Positions 1 to 9,014 of a DNA stretch of 64,000 bases are shown here, in pieces. The notes below the pieces were generated by a model. The model made no database searches. It saw nothing but the letters and a program-made list of their open reading frames with translations, and had not been told where the DNA came from. The DNA is taken from assembly GCA_964472785.1 (NCBI GenBank), contig CAYYMH010000007.1, forward strand, positions 58,494 to 122,493, in the 5' to 3' direction. The translations under genes were made by a program, and so were the position numbers. Positions within the stretch are counted from its first letter, which is position 1. The number at the start of each line of letters is the position of its first letter. Origin of the DNA: CAYYMH01 sp964472785 (GTDB lineage Bacteria; Zhuqueibacterota; Zhuqueibacteria; Thermofontimicrobiales; Thermofontimicrobiaceae).

Positions 1-1921
1 CCGTTTTGTAAACATAGGTTTCCCAGTTGCTCCGCCGGTGATCGTCAAACACAGCATAGGCTGTACCCGCATCAAATTTGGAGGCTTCAATATGCGGGCA
101 CCAGGTGATATCCGGAAGATCAGGAATTTTTTCGGTCACATTTTCCCAGGTTTCTCCTCCGTCCCGGGTAAGCTGAACCTGTCCGTCATCGGTTCCCACC
201 CAAATGACACCATGCTGTACCGGACTGGGTGCGATGGTAATAATACTGCAAAAATTTTCCGCGTTTGTCACATCGTAAGTCAAACCACCGCTTTCCCGCT
301 GTTTTTGTTTTTCCGGATCATTGGTCGTGAGATCCGGGCTGATAATTTCCCAGCTATCTCCGCGATCCGTGCTTTTGTGTACGAATTGACTGCCATAATA
401 AATGGTTTCAGGATCAAATGGATCAATGGCAATGGCAGCGTTCCAATTGAACCGGAGCTCAACCGAATCAGGTTTTGGCGGTCGAATATCTTTCCGCTCG
501 CCAGTGAGTTGGTTAAATCTCTTTAAATAACCACCCTGTGACATGCTGTAGCCACTGTTCGGATCGGTCGGGTCATTCAGCGTCGCAAATCCGTCTCCAA
601 ATCCGACTTCCTCCCAGTGGAAGTTTCGGATGCCGCCGTTTTCCCAGACTTCACTGGGACCGCGCCAGGAGCCGTTATCCTGCATGCCGCCGTAAATATT
701 ATAGGGAATTTCCATATCTACATTAATGTGATAAAATTGGGCTAACGGCAGGTTTTCAACAAAGCGCCAGGTTTTTCCCCGATCGTAGCTGATAGCAACA
801 CCACCGTCGTTGCCATCAATCATAAATTTGCCATTTTCGGGATGAATCCACAGCGCATGATGATCCGAGTGAATGCGGGAACGGATCCGACTAAAATCTT
901 TGCCGCCATCCTCACTAACAGTCAGCCGTGAATGGAGTGCATAAACGCGATTCTCATTTTCCGGGTCGACGCGGATGTCCGCATAGTAAAATGGTCTCGG
1001 ATTCACGTACCGCGACTGATTCACAATTTTCCATTTCAAACCGCCATCTTCGGAGCGACAGAGGGCGCTCTCTTCTGCTTCCAACAAGGCGTAAACAATG
1101 TTCGGCTCGCTGCGTGAAATGGCAAGACCGATGCGCCCCAATTCACCCTTGGGCAAGCCGTCTTCGTGTGTTATTTTCTTCCAGTTTTCACCGCCATCAT
1201 AGGTGATGTAAAGTCCGCTTCCCGGTCCGCCGGATTTAAAAAACCAGGGCCAACGCCGGTGTTCCCACATGGCAGCAATCAGTTTATTGGGATTTCGTGG
1301 ATCCATCACCAGATCGGCGCAGCCGGTTTTTTCATCGACAAACAGCACTTTTTTCCAGGTTTTCCCACCGTCGGTTGTTTTGAAAACACCGCGTTCGGGA
1401 TTTTCACCCCAGGTTGTTCCCAGTGCCCCGGCGTACGCAATATTCTCATCCCAATGATGCAGCACGATGCGGTGAATTTTTTCAGTATTTTCCAATCCCA
1501 TAAATTGCCATGTTTTACCGGCGTCCAGACTTTTGAAAATGCCATTACCCACGCCAACACTGTTTCTTGGATTGCCTTCACCCGTGCCGACCCAGACAAT
1601 GCTGGGATTTTTTTGAAAAACAGCAATGCTTCCGATTGAGGAAAGCGGCTGTTTATCAAAAATCGACTCCCAGGTGACACCGCCGTTAGTTGATTTCCAG
1701 ACGCCGCCGGTGGCAGCGCCTACGTAAATGATATTGGGATCAGCAACCACAGCTTCGATATCACCGATCCGTCCGCTCATACCTGCCGGACCGATGCTGC
1801 GAGCTTTCATTTCTTTGAAAATATCAGGATCGAATTGACCCAAGGCGAAATTAGGAGAAATAATGATGAAAACCAGAATGATAATAAAACAGGATAGAAA
1901 CAGGTTCGATTTGATCTTCAT
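1..1921 (-). CDS. Secreted BNR/VPS10 (sortilin-like) beta-propeller protein, 3' end cut by window edge
   Basis: The reading frame starts at the ATG at 1921-1919 and stays open for 640 codons to the left edge, so the C-terminus is missing. The start MKIKSNLFLSCFIIILVF is a signal peptide that ends near ALGQFDPD. The mature part is a run of BNR/Asp-box motifs such as STNGGVTWE, SLDAGKTWQ, TTDGGKTWK, SYDRGKTWR and TRDGGETWE, each followed by positions typical of sortilin/VPS10 or Ycf48-like propellers, with interspersed GTGEGN and GDGGV segments. Family members are usually about 1000 residues, exported, and often annotated as 'glycosyl hydrolase' without proven enzymatic activity. The exact function (peptidase partner, binding protein or hydrolase) cannot be decided. 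It stands alone, divergent from the restriction-modification genes. Confidence 0.85.
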   Translation of the reverse strand, partial: MKIKSNLFLSCFIIILVFIIISPNFALGQFDPDIFKEMKARSIGPAGMSGRIGDIEAVVADPNIIYVGAATGGVWKSTNGGVTWESIFDKQPLSSIGSIAVFQKNPSIVWVGTGEGNPRNSVGVGNGIFKSLDAGKTWQFMGLENTEKIHRIVLHHWDENIAYAGALGTTWGENPERGVFKTTDGGKTWKKVLFVDEKTGCADLVMDPRNPNKLIAAMWEHRRWPWFFKSGGPGSGLYITYDGGENWKKITHEDGLPKGELGRIGLAISRSEPNIVYALLEAEESALCRSEDGGLKWKIVNQSRYVNPRPFYYADIRVDPENENRVYALHSRLTVSEDGGKDFSRIRSRIHSDHHALWIHPENGKFMIDGNDGGVAISYDRGKTWRFVENLPLAQFYHINVDMEIPYNIYGGMQDNGSWRGPSEVWENGGIRNFHWEEVGFGDGFATLNDPTDPNSGYSMSQGGYLKRFNQLTGERKDIRPPKPDSVELRFNWNAAIAIDPFDPETIYYGSQFVHKSTDRGDSWEIISPDLTTNDPEKQKQRESGGLTYDVTNAENFCSIITIAPSPVQHGVIWVGTDDGQVQLTRDGGETWENVTEKIPDLPDITWCPHIEASKFDAGTAYAVFDDHRRSNWETYVYKT

Positions 1922-2161
1922 TTTATGTTCCTCTTATTTTGATTGGTATGTTTAATTGGTTTTGAAAGTACTAATGGTACGAAATTTTATATTTTACAAG
2001 ATATTAAAATGCTGAAAAAATTGGATAAAGTCAAGGAAAATTTCCACCAAAATCGAGATTTGGGAGTCCTGATCAAAATACTACTTGCAACATTTAATGA
2101 TAATTGTTATATTTTTAAAGTTTATATGAACAAACAAAGCATAGGATGGAGTTAAAAAAAC

Positions 2162-3766
2162 ATGAATCAACTTAAATTTTTCGAGCCGAAGGAGAAAGAT
2201 TTCTTAAATTTTAAGGAAGCCAGTTATTGGGCATCTCAGTATTTAAAACGTAAAGTTACTATTTCAAATATTTCATATTTAGTTCAATATGGCAGAATTA
2301 AAAAATATGGAAGTAATGGTAATCCACTAATTAAAATTAATGAGTTGAAAGAATACTATGATTCTTATGATAAAGAAAAACAATGGAAAAAGAAATTAGG
2401 TAAAGATTTAAACTGGAATTTGTCATTTGTTGAATATAAAGAATCGGAGCGAACAAAACACGTTCACAGACTACATCCGTATAAAGGTAAATTTATACCT
2501 CAATTAGTAGAATATTTTCTTGATTCACATACAGATGATTTCAAGAAAAAGGCTTATTTTCATAAAGGTGATATTGTGCTTGACCCATTTTGTGGAAGCG
2601 GTACGACATTAGTTCAATCGAATGAATTGGGAATGCATGCAATCGGTATAGATGTTTCTGCGTTTAATGCAATGATTAGTAATGCCAAAGTTGAAAAGCA
2701 TGATATCTTAAAGCTGAAAGAAGCAATTAATAAAATTACAATGAGTTTGGAGGATTTTCAAAAAGCAAAAAATAATGTGGCTTTCGAAGAACATTTACTT
2801 ATTGAGCTATCAAAGTTCAACCAGAAATATTTTCCTTCACCCGATTATAAAAGAAAAGTAAACAGAAACGAAATTAACGAAAAAGAATATGCGAGAGATA
2901 AAGAACAGGAGTTTTTAAATATCTTTTTTGATTTGGTGGAAAAATATAAAATTAAAATTAAACAAGACAAAAATGGTTCTTTTTTAGAAAATTGGTTTTT
3001 ATTTCCTGTGAGAGAAGAAATCGATTTTGTATTCAATGAAATAAAAAAAATCAAAGATAAAAATGTAAAGAAAGTGCTCGCTATAATTTTTAGTAGAACA
3101 GTACGTTCTTGTCGTGCAACTACACATGCAGATTTAGCGACCTTGAAAAAACCTGTAACAACTACCTATTATTGCAAGAAACATGGTAAAATATGTAAGC
3201 CAATTTTTTCAATTAGAGGTTGGTGGCAAAGGTATACAGTGGATACAATAAATCGTTTTAAAGAATTTGATAAGTTAAGGACAAAATCATTTCAAATCTG
3301 TTTAACTGGCGATGGTAGAACAATAGATATTTATAATGAAATAAAAAAGAAAAATGAAGAGCTTGCAGAATTAATGCTAAAGCAAAAGATCAAAGGGATT
3401 TTTTCAAGTCCTCCTTATGTTGGACTCATTGATTATCATGAACAACATGCATATTCATATGAAATATTTGGATTTGATCGAAATGATGACTTGGAAATTG
3501 GACCTCTTTCAAAAGGTCAAGGAAAAGAAGCTAGATATTTATATAAATTAGGGATAGCTGAAGTTCTTAAAAACTGTAAGAAATATCTCCAGAAAGATTA
3601 TGACGTCTTTTTAGTAGCTAATGATAAATATAATCTTTATCCTGACATAGCTAAGTTAGCTGATATGAAAATTGTTAATCGATTTAAGCGCCCGGTGTTG
3701 AATAGAGTAGAAAAAGATAGAGCAAATGCTTATGCAGAAATAATCTTTCATTTAAAGGAAGAATAA
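2162..3766 (+). CDS. Type II DNA N4-cytosine/N6-adenine methyltransferase
   Basis: SAM-dependent DNA methylase that should protect host DNA from the endonuclease encoded one base downstream. Residues 17-65 look like a small excisionase-type DNA-binding domain. HPYKGKF (105-111) resembles motif X. DPFCGSGTT (141-149) is the SAM-binding motif I, and SSPPY (415-419) is the catalytic motif IV of amino-methyltransferases. The roughly 260 residues between them probably carry target recognition. Motif IV of this type fits m4C or m6A but does not separate them. The start has GGAG 9 bases upstream. The gene is visibly more AT-rich than the flanking housekeeping genes, as expected for an acquired restriction-modification island. 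Confidence 0.9.
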   Translation: MNQLKFFEPKEKDFLNFKEASYWASQYLKRKVTISNISYLVQYGRIKKYGSNGNPLIKINELKEYYDSYDKEKQWKKKLGKDLNWNLSFVEYKESERTKHVHRLHPYKGKFIPQLVEYFLDSHTDDFKKKAYFHKGDIVLDPFCGSGTTLVQSNELGMHAIGIDVSAFNAMISNAKVEKHDILKLKEAINKITMSLEDFQKAKNNVAFEEHLLIELSKFNQKYFPSPDYKRKVNRNEINEKEYARDKEQEFLNIFFDLVEKYKIKIKQDKNGSFLENWFLFPVREEIDFVFNEIKKIKDKNVKKVLAIIFSRTVRSCRATTHADLATLKKPVTTTYYCKKHGKICKPIFSIRGWWQRYTVDTINRFKEFDKLRTKSFQICLTGDGRTIDIYNEIKKKNEELAELMLKQKIKGIFSSPPYVGLIDYHEQHAYSYEIFGFDRNDDLEIGPLSKGQGKEARYLYKLGIAEVLKNCKKYLQKDYDVFLVANDKYNLYPDIAKLADMKIVNRFKRPVLNRVEKDRANAYAEIIFHLKEE

Positions 3767-3767
3767 A

Positions 3768-4541
3768 ATGTCTCTTACAGTGGAACAAAAAGAAAAAATT
3801 GAAATTACTATAAAGAAAAGTATGAGAAGAAAGTTTCAAACTTACAATCCAGAAACTAAGAATATGCCGTTTCAATATAGGTTACTTGGTCGAGATAGAA
3901 TGGCATTATTTTCATTTATTCATTCTTTAAATACTACATTTGGGACATCTATTTTTGAGCCGGTGGCGGAAACGATAGCTAGTTTAAACTTTGAATTTGC
4001 ACAAAAACAATATGTAGTTGGTGATATAATTAGTGAACAAGCCCAATCAGAAATTCAAAGAATTATGAATGAACTGACAATGGGAAAAAGTCCGAATAAA
4101 GAAGAGGAAATTGAAAGAATAAGAGAAGTCTGCAACAAAGGTAAAATGAATAAGTTAAGAACTGTAAAGGTGGATTTGTTTGTACAAAGTAATGATGGTA
4201 CAGCTCATTTATTTGACTTAAAAACTGCAAAACCCAATATTTCTAACTTCAAAGATTTTAAAAGAACATTGCTGGAATGGATTGCCATCTATTTAGCAAA
4301 GAATCCAAGATCAAAAGTCGAGTCTTATATTGCTATTCCGTACAATCCTTATGAACCAAAACCTTATGAAAGATGGACATTAAAAGGTATGCTAGATTTG
4401 GATCGTGAATTAAAAGTAGCTGATGAGTTGTGGGATTTTCTCGGGAAAGATGGATCATATACAGAATTATTAAATTGTTTTGAGAGAGTGGGAATTGAAT
4501 TAAGACCTGAAATTGATGCATATTTTTCGAAATTTAAATGA
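3768..4541 (+). CDS. Type II restriction endonuclease, TdeIII-like family
   Basis: The gene begins one base after the methylase stop, so the two are co-translated. The protein (257 aa) resembles the TdeIII/MjaII family as I recall it; family members cut GGNCC. A PD-(D/E)xK-type core is visible in the central part: VKVDLF followed 15 residues later by FDLKTAKPN (D...DxK), after the segment CNKGKMNKLRT. The N-terminal portion (KSMRRKFQTYNPETKNMPF) and the C-terminal YIAIPYNPYEPKPYERW segment also fit the family. The pairing with a solitary methylase makes the role firm even if the specificity is an inference. Like the methylase it is AT-rich and lies between unrelated genes. Confidence 0.8.
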   Translation: MSLTVEQKEKIEITIKKSMRRKFQTYNPETKNMPFQYRLLGRDRMALFSFIHSLNTTFGTSIFEPVAETIASLNFEFAQKQYVVGDIISEQAQSEIQRIMNELTMGKSPNKEEEIERIREVCNKGKMNKLRTVKVDLFVQSNDGTAHLFDLKTAKPNISNFKDFKRTLLEWIAIYLAKNPRSKVESYIAIPYNPYEPKPYERWTLKGMLDLDRELKVADELWDFLGKDGSYTELLNCFERVGIELRPEIDAYFSKFK

Positions 4542-4702
4542 CATAATTAACTATTTGATTTTTTTAACGGAAAAATTAATGTTAATGTCAATTTTTTTTG
4601 GTTGTGTCTTATCTAATGAAACTTTATAATATTCATGTCAAGGAATAAACTTTTTCATTCAATTGTAACCTGAATTTCTTAAATTTAAGTTTAATTTTTG
4701 TA

Positions 4703-4721
4703 TGATAACGATGAGAATTAT
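4703..4721 (+). promoter_or_regulatory. Operator-like motif and probable -10 upstream of pfkA
   Basis: TATGAT at 4701-4706 could be a -10 box. It runs into TGATAACGATGA, followed at a fixed offset by TTAT. The same 12-mer and downstream TTAT occur at 7885-7903 over another promoter. The motif is reminiscent of Fur-family boxes, but the regulator is unknown. Confidence 0.4.
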
Positions 4722-4745
4722 ATTTGATAAGGAGATGAATTTTAC

Positions 4746-5717
4746 ATGAAACGGATTGCACTTTTATCAAGCGGTGGCGATGCGCCGGGGATGAATGCTT
4801 TTATTCGGGCGGTGGTTCGTACCGCGATAAATAACGGATGTGAGGCATTTGGCGTAAAGCGTGGCTATCAGGGGTTGATTGATGGTGATATTGATCCAAT
4901 GGATAAACGATCGGTGAGTAATATTTTGCAGCGAGGGGGAACGATTTTGCATACGGCGCGGTGTGAAGAATTCAAAACCAAAAAAGGAGTCAGACAAGCG
5001 ATTCGCAATCTGAACAGTTATAATATTGAAGGTCTGGTTGTGCTTGGCGGGGACGGTTCTTTAACAGGCGCGATGAAATTACATGAAGCCGGCTTCAAGG
5101 TCGTCGGCGCGCCCGGAACAATTGACAATGACTTGCCGGGCACGGATATGTCCATTGGTGTCGATACGGCATTAAATACGGTTTTGGATGCCATTGATCG
5201 AATCAAGGAAACAGCCTCTTCTCATCAACGTGCGTTTTTAGTTGAGGTTATGGGGAGAGATTGCGGCTATATCGCCCTGATTTCCGGAATCATTGGTGGC
5301 GCTGAAATGATTCTGATTCCGGAACAAAAATTCGAATTAAATGATGTCGTCAAAACGGTTGAAAAAGCCTATATGAGCGGAAAGTCACATTGTATTATTA
5401 TCGTGGCAGAAGGAGCAAACCATACAACGCACGAGATTAAAAAAGCGCTGGATCAAAATGTGGAAGAAGCCGGATTTGAATCCCGGGTCACGATACTGGG
5501 GCATTTACAACGCGGCGGTTCACCAACTGCGTTTGATCGATTATTGGCAACCCGGTTGGGGTCAGCAGCAGTAGAAAAATTACTCAAAGGCGAAAGCGGA
5601 CAAATGGTGGGATTAATCGGCAATAAAATTACAGCCACACCGATTGATGAGGTCTTGAAAAATCGCAAAGAGCTTGATATGGATTTATTGAAATTAGCAA
5701 ATATATTGGAGTTTTAA
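4746..5717 (+). CDS. pfkA: ATP-dependent 6-phosphofructokinase
   Basis: Converts fructose 6-phosphate and ATP to fructose 1,6-bisphosphate, the committed step of glycolysis. At 323 aa it has the length of the bacterial ATP-type enzyme. The N-terminus LLSSGGDAPGMNAFIRA carries the phosphate-binding GGD. GGDGSLTGA and PGTIDNDLPGTD both have glycine at the positions that distinguish ATP-dependent enzymes (GGDGS, PGTIDND) from pyrophosphate-dependent ones (GGDDS, PKTIDND). EVMGRDCGY and HLQRGGSPTAFDR are substrate-binding motifs. AAGGAG lies 11 bases before the ATG. It is followed after 21 bases by a lipoprotein gene, probably in one transcript. The class I aldolase that would take its product is at 41.4 kb. 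Confidence 0.97.
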   Translation: MKRIALLSSGGDAPGMNAFIRAVVRTAINNGCEAFGVKRGYQGLIDGDIDPMDKRSVSNILQRGGTILHTARCEEFKTKKGVRQAIRNLNSYNIEGLVVLGGDGSLTGAMKLHEAGFKVVGAPGTIDNDLPGTDMSIGVDTALNTVLDAIDRIKETASSHQRAFLVEVMGRDCGYIALISGIIGGAEMILIPEQKFELNDVVKTVEKAYMSGKSHCIIIVAEGANHTTHEIKKALDQNVEEAGFESRVTILGHLQRGGSPTAFDRLLATRLGSAAVEKLLKGESGQMVGLIGNKITATPIDEVLKNRKELDMDLLKLANILEF

Positions 5718-5738
5718 AATTAGAAGCGGAGATAAATT

Positions 5739-6854
5739 ATGAGGAAATTAATTTTATTCTCAATGTTGCTATTCTTGATCGGACTGCTCATTTCGAGCTG
5801 TGGCGTTTTTCGTCCCAAGTGGAAGAGTGTGCAGTTGACCAAAGAGGAAACTGAAACGGCGGACCTGCTAAATTTTGAATACGACTACCTGAAAAAATTA
5901 AAAGTCAAACCGCTTTATCAATTTAATCCGCAGGACTTGAATACCTATTTAGGTTATTTGCAATCGGTTGAACCAAATTTAAGAAACAGAGTTCAGCATT
6001 TGGCGCGCAAAGCAGTTGGGCAACCGTATCGTATTTTTTTGCTTGGCGAATTTCCTTATGAAATTTATGATGCTGATCCGCTGTTCTCACTAAATGAAAG
6101 CGACTGTGTCGTATTCAGCGAGCATATTTATGCAATGGCACTGTCTTACGATTGGAAGAGTTTTTTCGCCATTTTACAGCGAATTCGTTACAAGAACGGA
6201 GAAATTGGATTCGCGACCCGTAATCATTACACCGAATTCGATTGGGACGTGAACAACGACTGGCTGGTGGAGGACATCACCGAAGAATTAGGTGGAGAAA
6301 ATACAGCATACGCAACTACCGTTGTCGATCGGGCGGCATTCATGGCAAAATATGGTATCGGTCAAATGATGCCGGTGGATACGGTGACCTGGTCATATCT
6401 TCCTTATCAATTATTACCGGAAGTTGTTGATAAACTTCAGCCCGGTGATTTTGTAAACATTGTTCGCGGTTTCGAAGACAATAAATGGGTTGGACATGTC
6501 GGGCTTATCACGGTTGATGAGGAAGGAACCCGTTATTTTCTCCATTCAACGTCACCAGAAGTCAAAGAACAGCCTATTTTGGAATTATATGAAACAGCAG
6601 AACAGCATAATGCGGAGCGAAAAGCATACAATGAAAAAGTATTTGAGGAAAATCTCAAAATCCGGGAACGGAATTTGAAGGTGAGAGCCGAAACCGAAGA
6701 TGGACAATCGTCGAAACTCAAAAAACTAAAAAGACCGCGTGCTTATTTTTATGGTTTTAAATTCCTGAGATTACGAGAAGATCCCATTTGGGAGTTGATG
6801 AAAATCGAGGGGCCGAATGTGCCAAAAGTACAAACAGCCCCGGTATTTGATTAG
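5739..6854 (+). CDS. DUF1460 (AmiA-like) lipoprotein, putative cell-wall amidase/peptidase
   Basis: The N-terminus MRKLILFSMLLFLIGLLISS is a lipoprotein signal with Cys21 as the lipidation site (ISSC-G). The body matches the N-acetylmuramoyl-L-alanine amidase-like family DUF1460, a NlpC/P60-related cysteine peptidase fold: NESDCVVFSEHIYAMAL contains the presumed nucleophile Cys, RNHYTEFDWDVNNDW is the signature segment, and WVGHVGLI followed by YFLHSTS supplies the His region. The C-terminal 90 residues are Lys/Arg/Glu-rich and not typical of the core domain. It likely sits in the outer membrane or periplasm and acts on peptidoglycan peptides. It lies 21 bases after pfkA. Confidence 0.8.
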   Translation: MRKLILFSMLLFLIGLLISSCGVFRPKWKSVQLTKEETETADLLNFEYDYLKKLKVKPLYQFNPQDLNTYLGYLQSVEPNLRNRVQHLARKAVGQPYRIFLLGEFPYEIYDADPLFSLNESDCVVFSEHIYAMALSYDWKSFFAILQRIRYKNGEIGFATRNHYTEFDWDVNNDWLVEDITEELGGENTAYATTVVDRAAFMAKYGIGQMMPVDTVTWSYLPYQLLPEVVDKLQPGDFVNIVRGFEDNKWVGHVGLITVDEEGTRYFLHSTSPEVKEQPILELYETAEQHNAERKAYNEKVFEENLKIRERNLKVRAETEDGQSSKLKKLKRPRAYFYGFKFLRLREDPIWELMKIEGPNVPKVQTAPVFD

Positions 6855-6866
6855 TATAAAGTGGCG

Positions 6867-6891
6867 TGAATAAAAATGCCTGTAAGGCATT
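6867..6891 (-). terminator. Rho-independent terminator of the LiaF-like gene
   Basis: The minus strand has a 7-bp stem (AATGCCT/AGGCATT, 6875-6891) with a three-base loop, followed by TTTTATTC. It overlaps the stop codon of the minus-strand gene. It lacks a T-run on the plus strand. Confidence 0.55.
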
Positions 6892-7638
6892 ACCACACTT
6901 TGATATCACCGAAAATATGAGAAACGAAAATTTTCAATTTGTTTTCGGCGCTGTCATAATTATCAGATTTGTAATGTAATCGTTTTGAAAAGCCATCCAC
7001 TTTCTGATCAAATATTTTGATGTCACCGGCGGTCACACTTGCCTCAATCCACACTGCCATGTCTTTTTGCAATGAAATTTTAATATCACCAAAAACGCCG
7101 TGAACGTCAAGAATTTTTTCGCCGCTAATAATTTTTAGCTGACCTAAATCCAATTTAATGTCACCGAACGTGTTATTAATTTTCCCATTTTCAAAATTGT
7201 TTGATTCGATTTTCAGATTCAGGTCGCCGAAGGTGTTTGAGTGAACAACATGATTCATGTTGTCGGATAAAACCTTATAGCCGTTAAAGCTGTGATCTTT
7301 AGATACATGGTCTTTTCGCATGATCAAATAAATACCCCAGATGATGAGGAAAACAGGCCAGTAATCAGCGATAAAATCCCCAAAATCGATGTAATCTAAA
7401 TTGTTAAATAGGAGTAAAACACCAAGTAGAATAATNNNNNNNNNNNNNNNNNNNNNNNNNNNNNNNNNNNNNNNNNNNNNNNNNNNNNNNNNNNNNNNNN
7501 NNNNNNNNNNNNNNNNNNNNNNNNNNNNNNNNNNNCAAAATCGATGTAATCTAAATTGTTAAATAGGAGTAAAACACCAAGTAGAATAATGATTATCGCC
7601 CAGAATAAGGTTGATTTTTGATGATGTGAATTTGACAT
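6890..7638 (-). CDS. LiaI/LiaF-like membrane protein, split by an artefactual scaffold gap
   Basis: Two open fragments flank 100 Ns: 7638-7536 (MSNSHHQKSTLFWAIIIILL..., one membrane helix) and 7435-6890. The 55 bases on each side of the Ns are identical, and removing one copy plus the Ns leaves a continuous frame of 197 codons. The joined protein has two N-terminal membrane helices (AIIIILLGVLLLFNNLDYID and FIADYWPVFLIIWGIYLI). A C-terminal beta-rich domain follows, with repeated FGDIK motifs (NTFGDLNLKI, NTFGDIKLDL, GVFGDIKISL, HIFGDIKVW), as in LiaF/YvqF cell-envelope-stress proteins and toast-rack domains. It may sense or respond to membrane stress. It is divergent from the lipase-like gene. 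The coordinates span the gap. Confidence 0.75.
7436..7535. other. Assembly gap (100 N)
   Basis: One hundred Ns lie between two identical 55-bp sequences (7381-7435 and 7536-7590). The flanks overlap, so no genomic sequence is likely to be missing. Confidence 0.95.
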
Positions 7639-7847
7639 TTATTTTTTCCTTTCTCGGTTTAATATTAAATTTTTAGTTTCATCATGTTGATTATTATATA
7701 TCTGTGAATATCGGTGTTGATTTGTGGAAAATAATTTTAAACAAAGAGAATTTAATAAACAAAAAAAACAATATCAATAGAAAAATGTTGATGGTGAATT
7801 ATTCTGCTTACTTATGATTTAATGTTCAACTCAGGCAATGATTTTAC

Positions 7848-7905
7848 TTGACATCTTTTATTTAATTCAATATATTTACCATACTGATAACGATGATTGT
7901 TATAA
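7848..7905 (+). promoter_or_regulatory. Sigma-70-type promoter with palindromic operator
   Basis: TTGACA (7848-7853), a 17-base spacer and TATATT (7871-7876) form a near-consensus promoter for the hydrolase gene at 7933. Immediately downstream, where transcription would start, is the inverted repeat GATAAC-N7-GTTATA (7886-7904), which shares TGATAACGATGA and a following TTAT with the site before pfkA. Confidence 0.65.
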
Positions 7906-7932
7906 AAATGGATTCGTCCGGGGATGTAATTC

Positions 7933-8925
7933 TTGTCTAAAATTATTATTGGTATTCATGGCTTAAGTAACAAACCGCCGAAAAAGATTCTGCAAAGATG
8001 GTGGAAACGGTCGATTCGCGAAGGATTAAATGCATTTGGATACTCTCAGTTCTTTTTTAATTTTAAAATGGTTCATTGGGCAAAAATATTACACCCGACA
8101 CCTTTAAATCCCAAAATAAAAAGTGAATCTCACCCGCTTTATGTGCCTTATCCTTACCAGCCCGGAACAGACTTTCGGCGAAAAACGCCGAACAAGTTTA
8201 AACGCAGATTTCTCGATTATCTTGAGAAACAGATTGATCGAATTTTTTTGAACGACGATATGACACTTAATTTTTCCAGTGTTTCAGACCTGGTCGTTCG
8301 ACGTTATTTTAAAGATTTGGATGCATATTATTCATCAAAAGTCGTGTCTTATAAAGAGAAAAATATTTTAATCCGCAACCTGATAAGAAGAGAGTTGGAA
8401 TCGATTTTGAGAAAACACAGGCGCAAAAAGATTATGTTGATCGCGCATTCAATGGGTTCGATTATCGCTTATGACGTGCTGATGCGTTTGGATCCAAAAA
8501 TTAAGATCGATACATTTGTTACTATCGGATCGCCGTTAGGATTTCCTATGGTGATGTATAAAATTATGTATGAATTGCGGCAAACTTTGGATTGTGCAGA
8601 TGTGTTGTGTACACCGGAAAATGTAACTGGGAATTGGTATAATTTTTCTGATCTCAATGACCGAATCGCCATGAATTACAGTCTGAGAGATGACTTCGCC
8701 GCAAATTCATCAAATGTCAGACCAATTGATAAAATAGTTTACAATAATTATATGTATAAAGGCGAGCGTAACCCTCATAAATCCTACGGGTATTTGCGCA
8801 CGCCGGAAATGGCTGATGTCATTGATAGCTTTTTAATTCAAGGTGAAAATCGTCTAAATTTACGGGTGGAACGTTTCATTTCCAAAATTGCTTTCCATTT
8901 TTTGAAAATGAGATTCGGAAGTTAA
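7933..8925 (+). CDS. Alpha/beta-hydrolase, lipase/PGAP1-like
   Basis: A TTG start is the first possible codon after the in-frame TAA at 7927, and GGGGATG lies just upstream. The protein opens with KIIIGIHGLSNKPPKK, the oxyanion-hole HG strand of lipases. The nucleophile elbow is LIAHSMGSIIAYD near residue 175, with the serine in AHSMG. The TFVTIGSPLGFP segment follows as in PGAP1-type esterases, and NPHKSYGYL near residue 280 probably supplies the catalytic His. There is no signal peptide, so the protein is likely cytoplasmic or membrane-peripheral. The substrate is unknown. It carries its own promoter and operator and is followed 89 bases later by gatE. Confidence 0.75.
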   Translation: MSKIIIGIHGLSNKPPKKILQRWWKRSIREGLNAFGYSQFFFNFKMVHWAKILHPTPLNPKIKSESHPLYVPYPYQPGTDFRRKTPNKFKRRFLDYLEKQIDRIFLNDDMTLNFSSVSDLVVRRYFKDLDAYYSSKVVSYKEKNILIRNLIRRELESILRKHRRKKIMLIAHSMGSIIAYDVLMRLDPKIKIDTFVTIGSPLGFPMVMYKIMYELRQTLDCADVLCTPENVTGNWYNFSDLNDRIAMNYSLRDDFAANSSNVRPIDKIVYNNYMYKGERNPHKSYGYLRTPEMADVIDSFLIQGENRLNLRVERFISKIAFHFLKMRFGS

Positions 8926-9014
8926 AGAAAATTATGTTGAAGTAAAAGAAAATATTGCCCAAAATAAATCTGAGTTAAGTGATTGGATTTTGTTGTTTAA
9001 GGAGAGAAATATAG

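Noticed and set aside
38..1639. Several plus-strand open frames of 60-160 codons
   Set aside because: They are antisense to the BNR/VPS10 gene, whose minus-strand frame is continuous with signal peptide and Asp-box repeats.
1943..2155. 70-codon open frame upstream of the methylase
   Set aside because: No ribosome-binding site, composition like the surrounding AT-rich DNA, no recognisable domain; more likely leader DNA of the restriction-modification operon.
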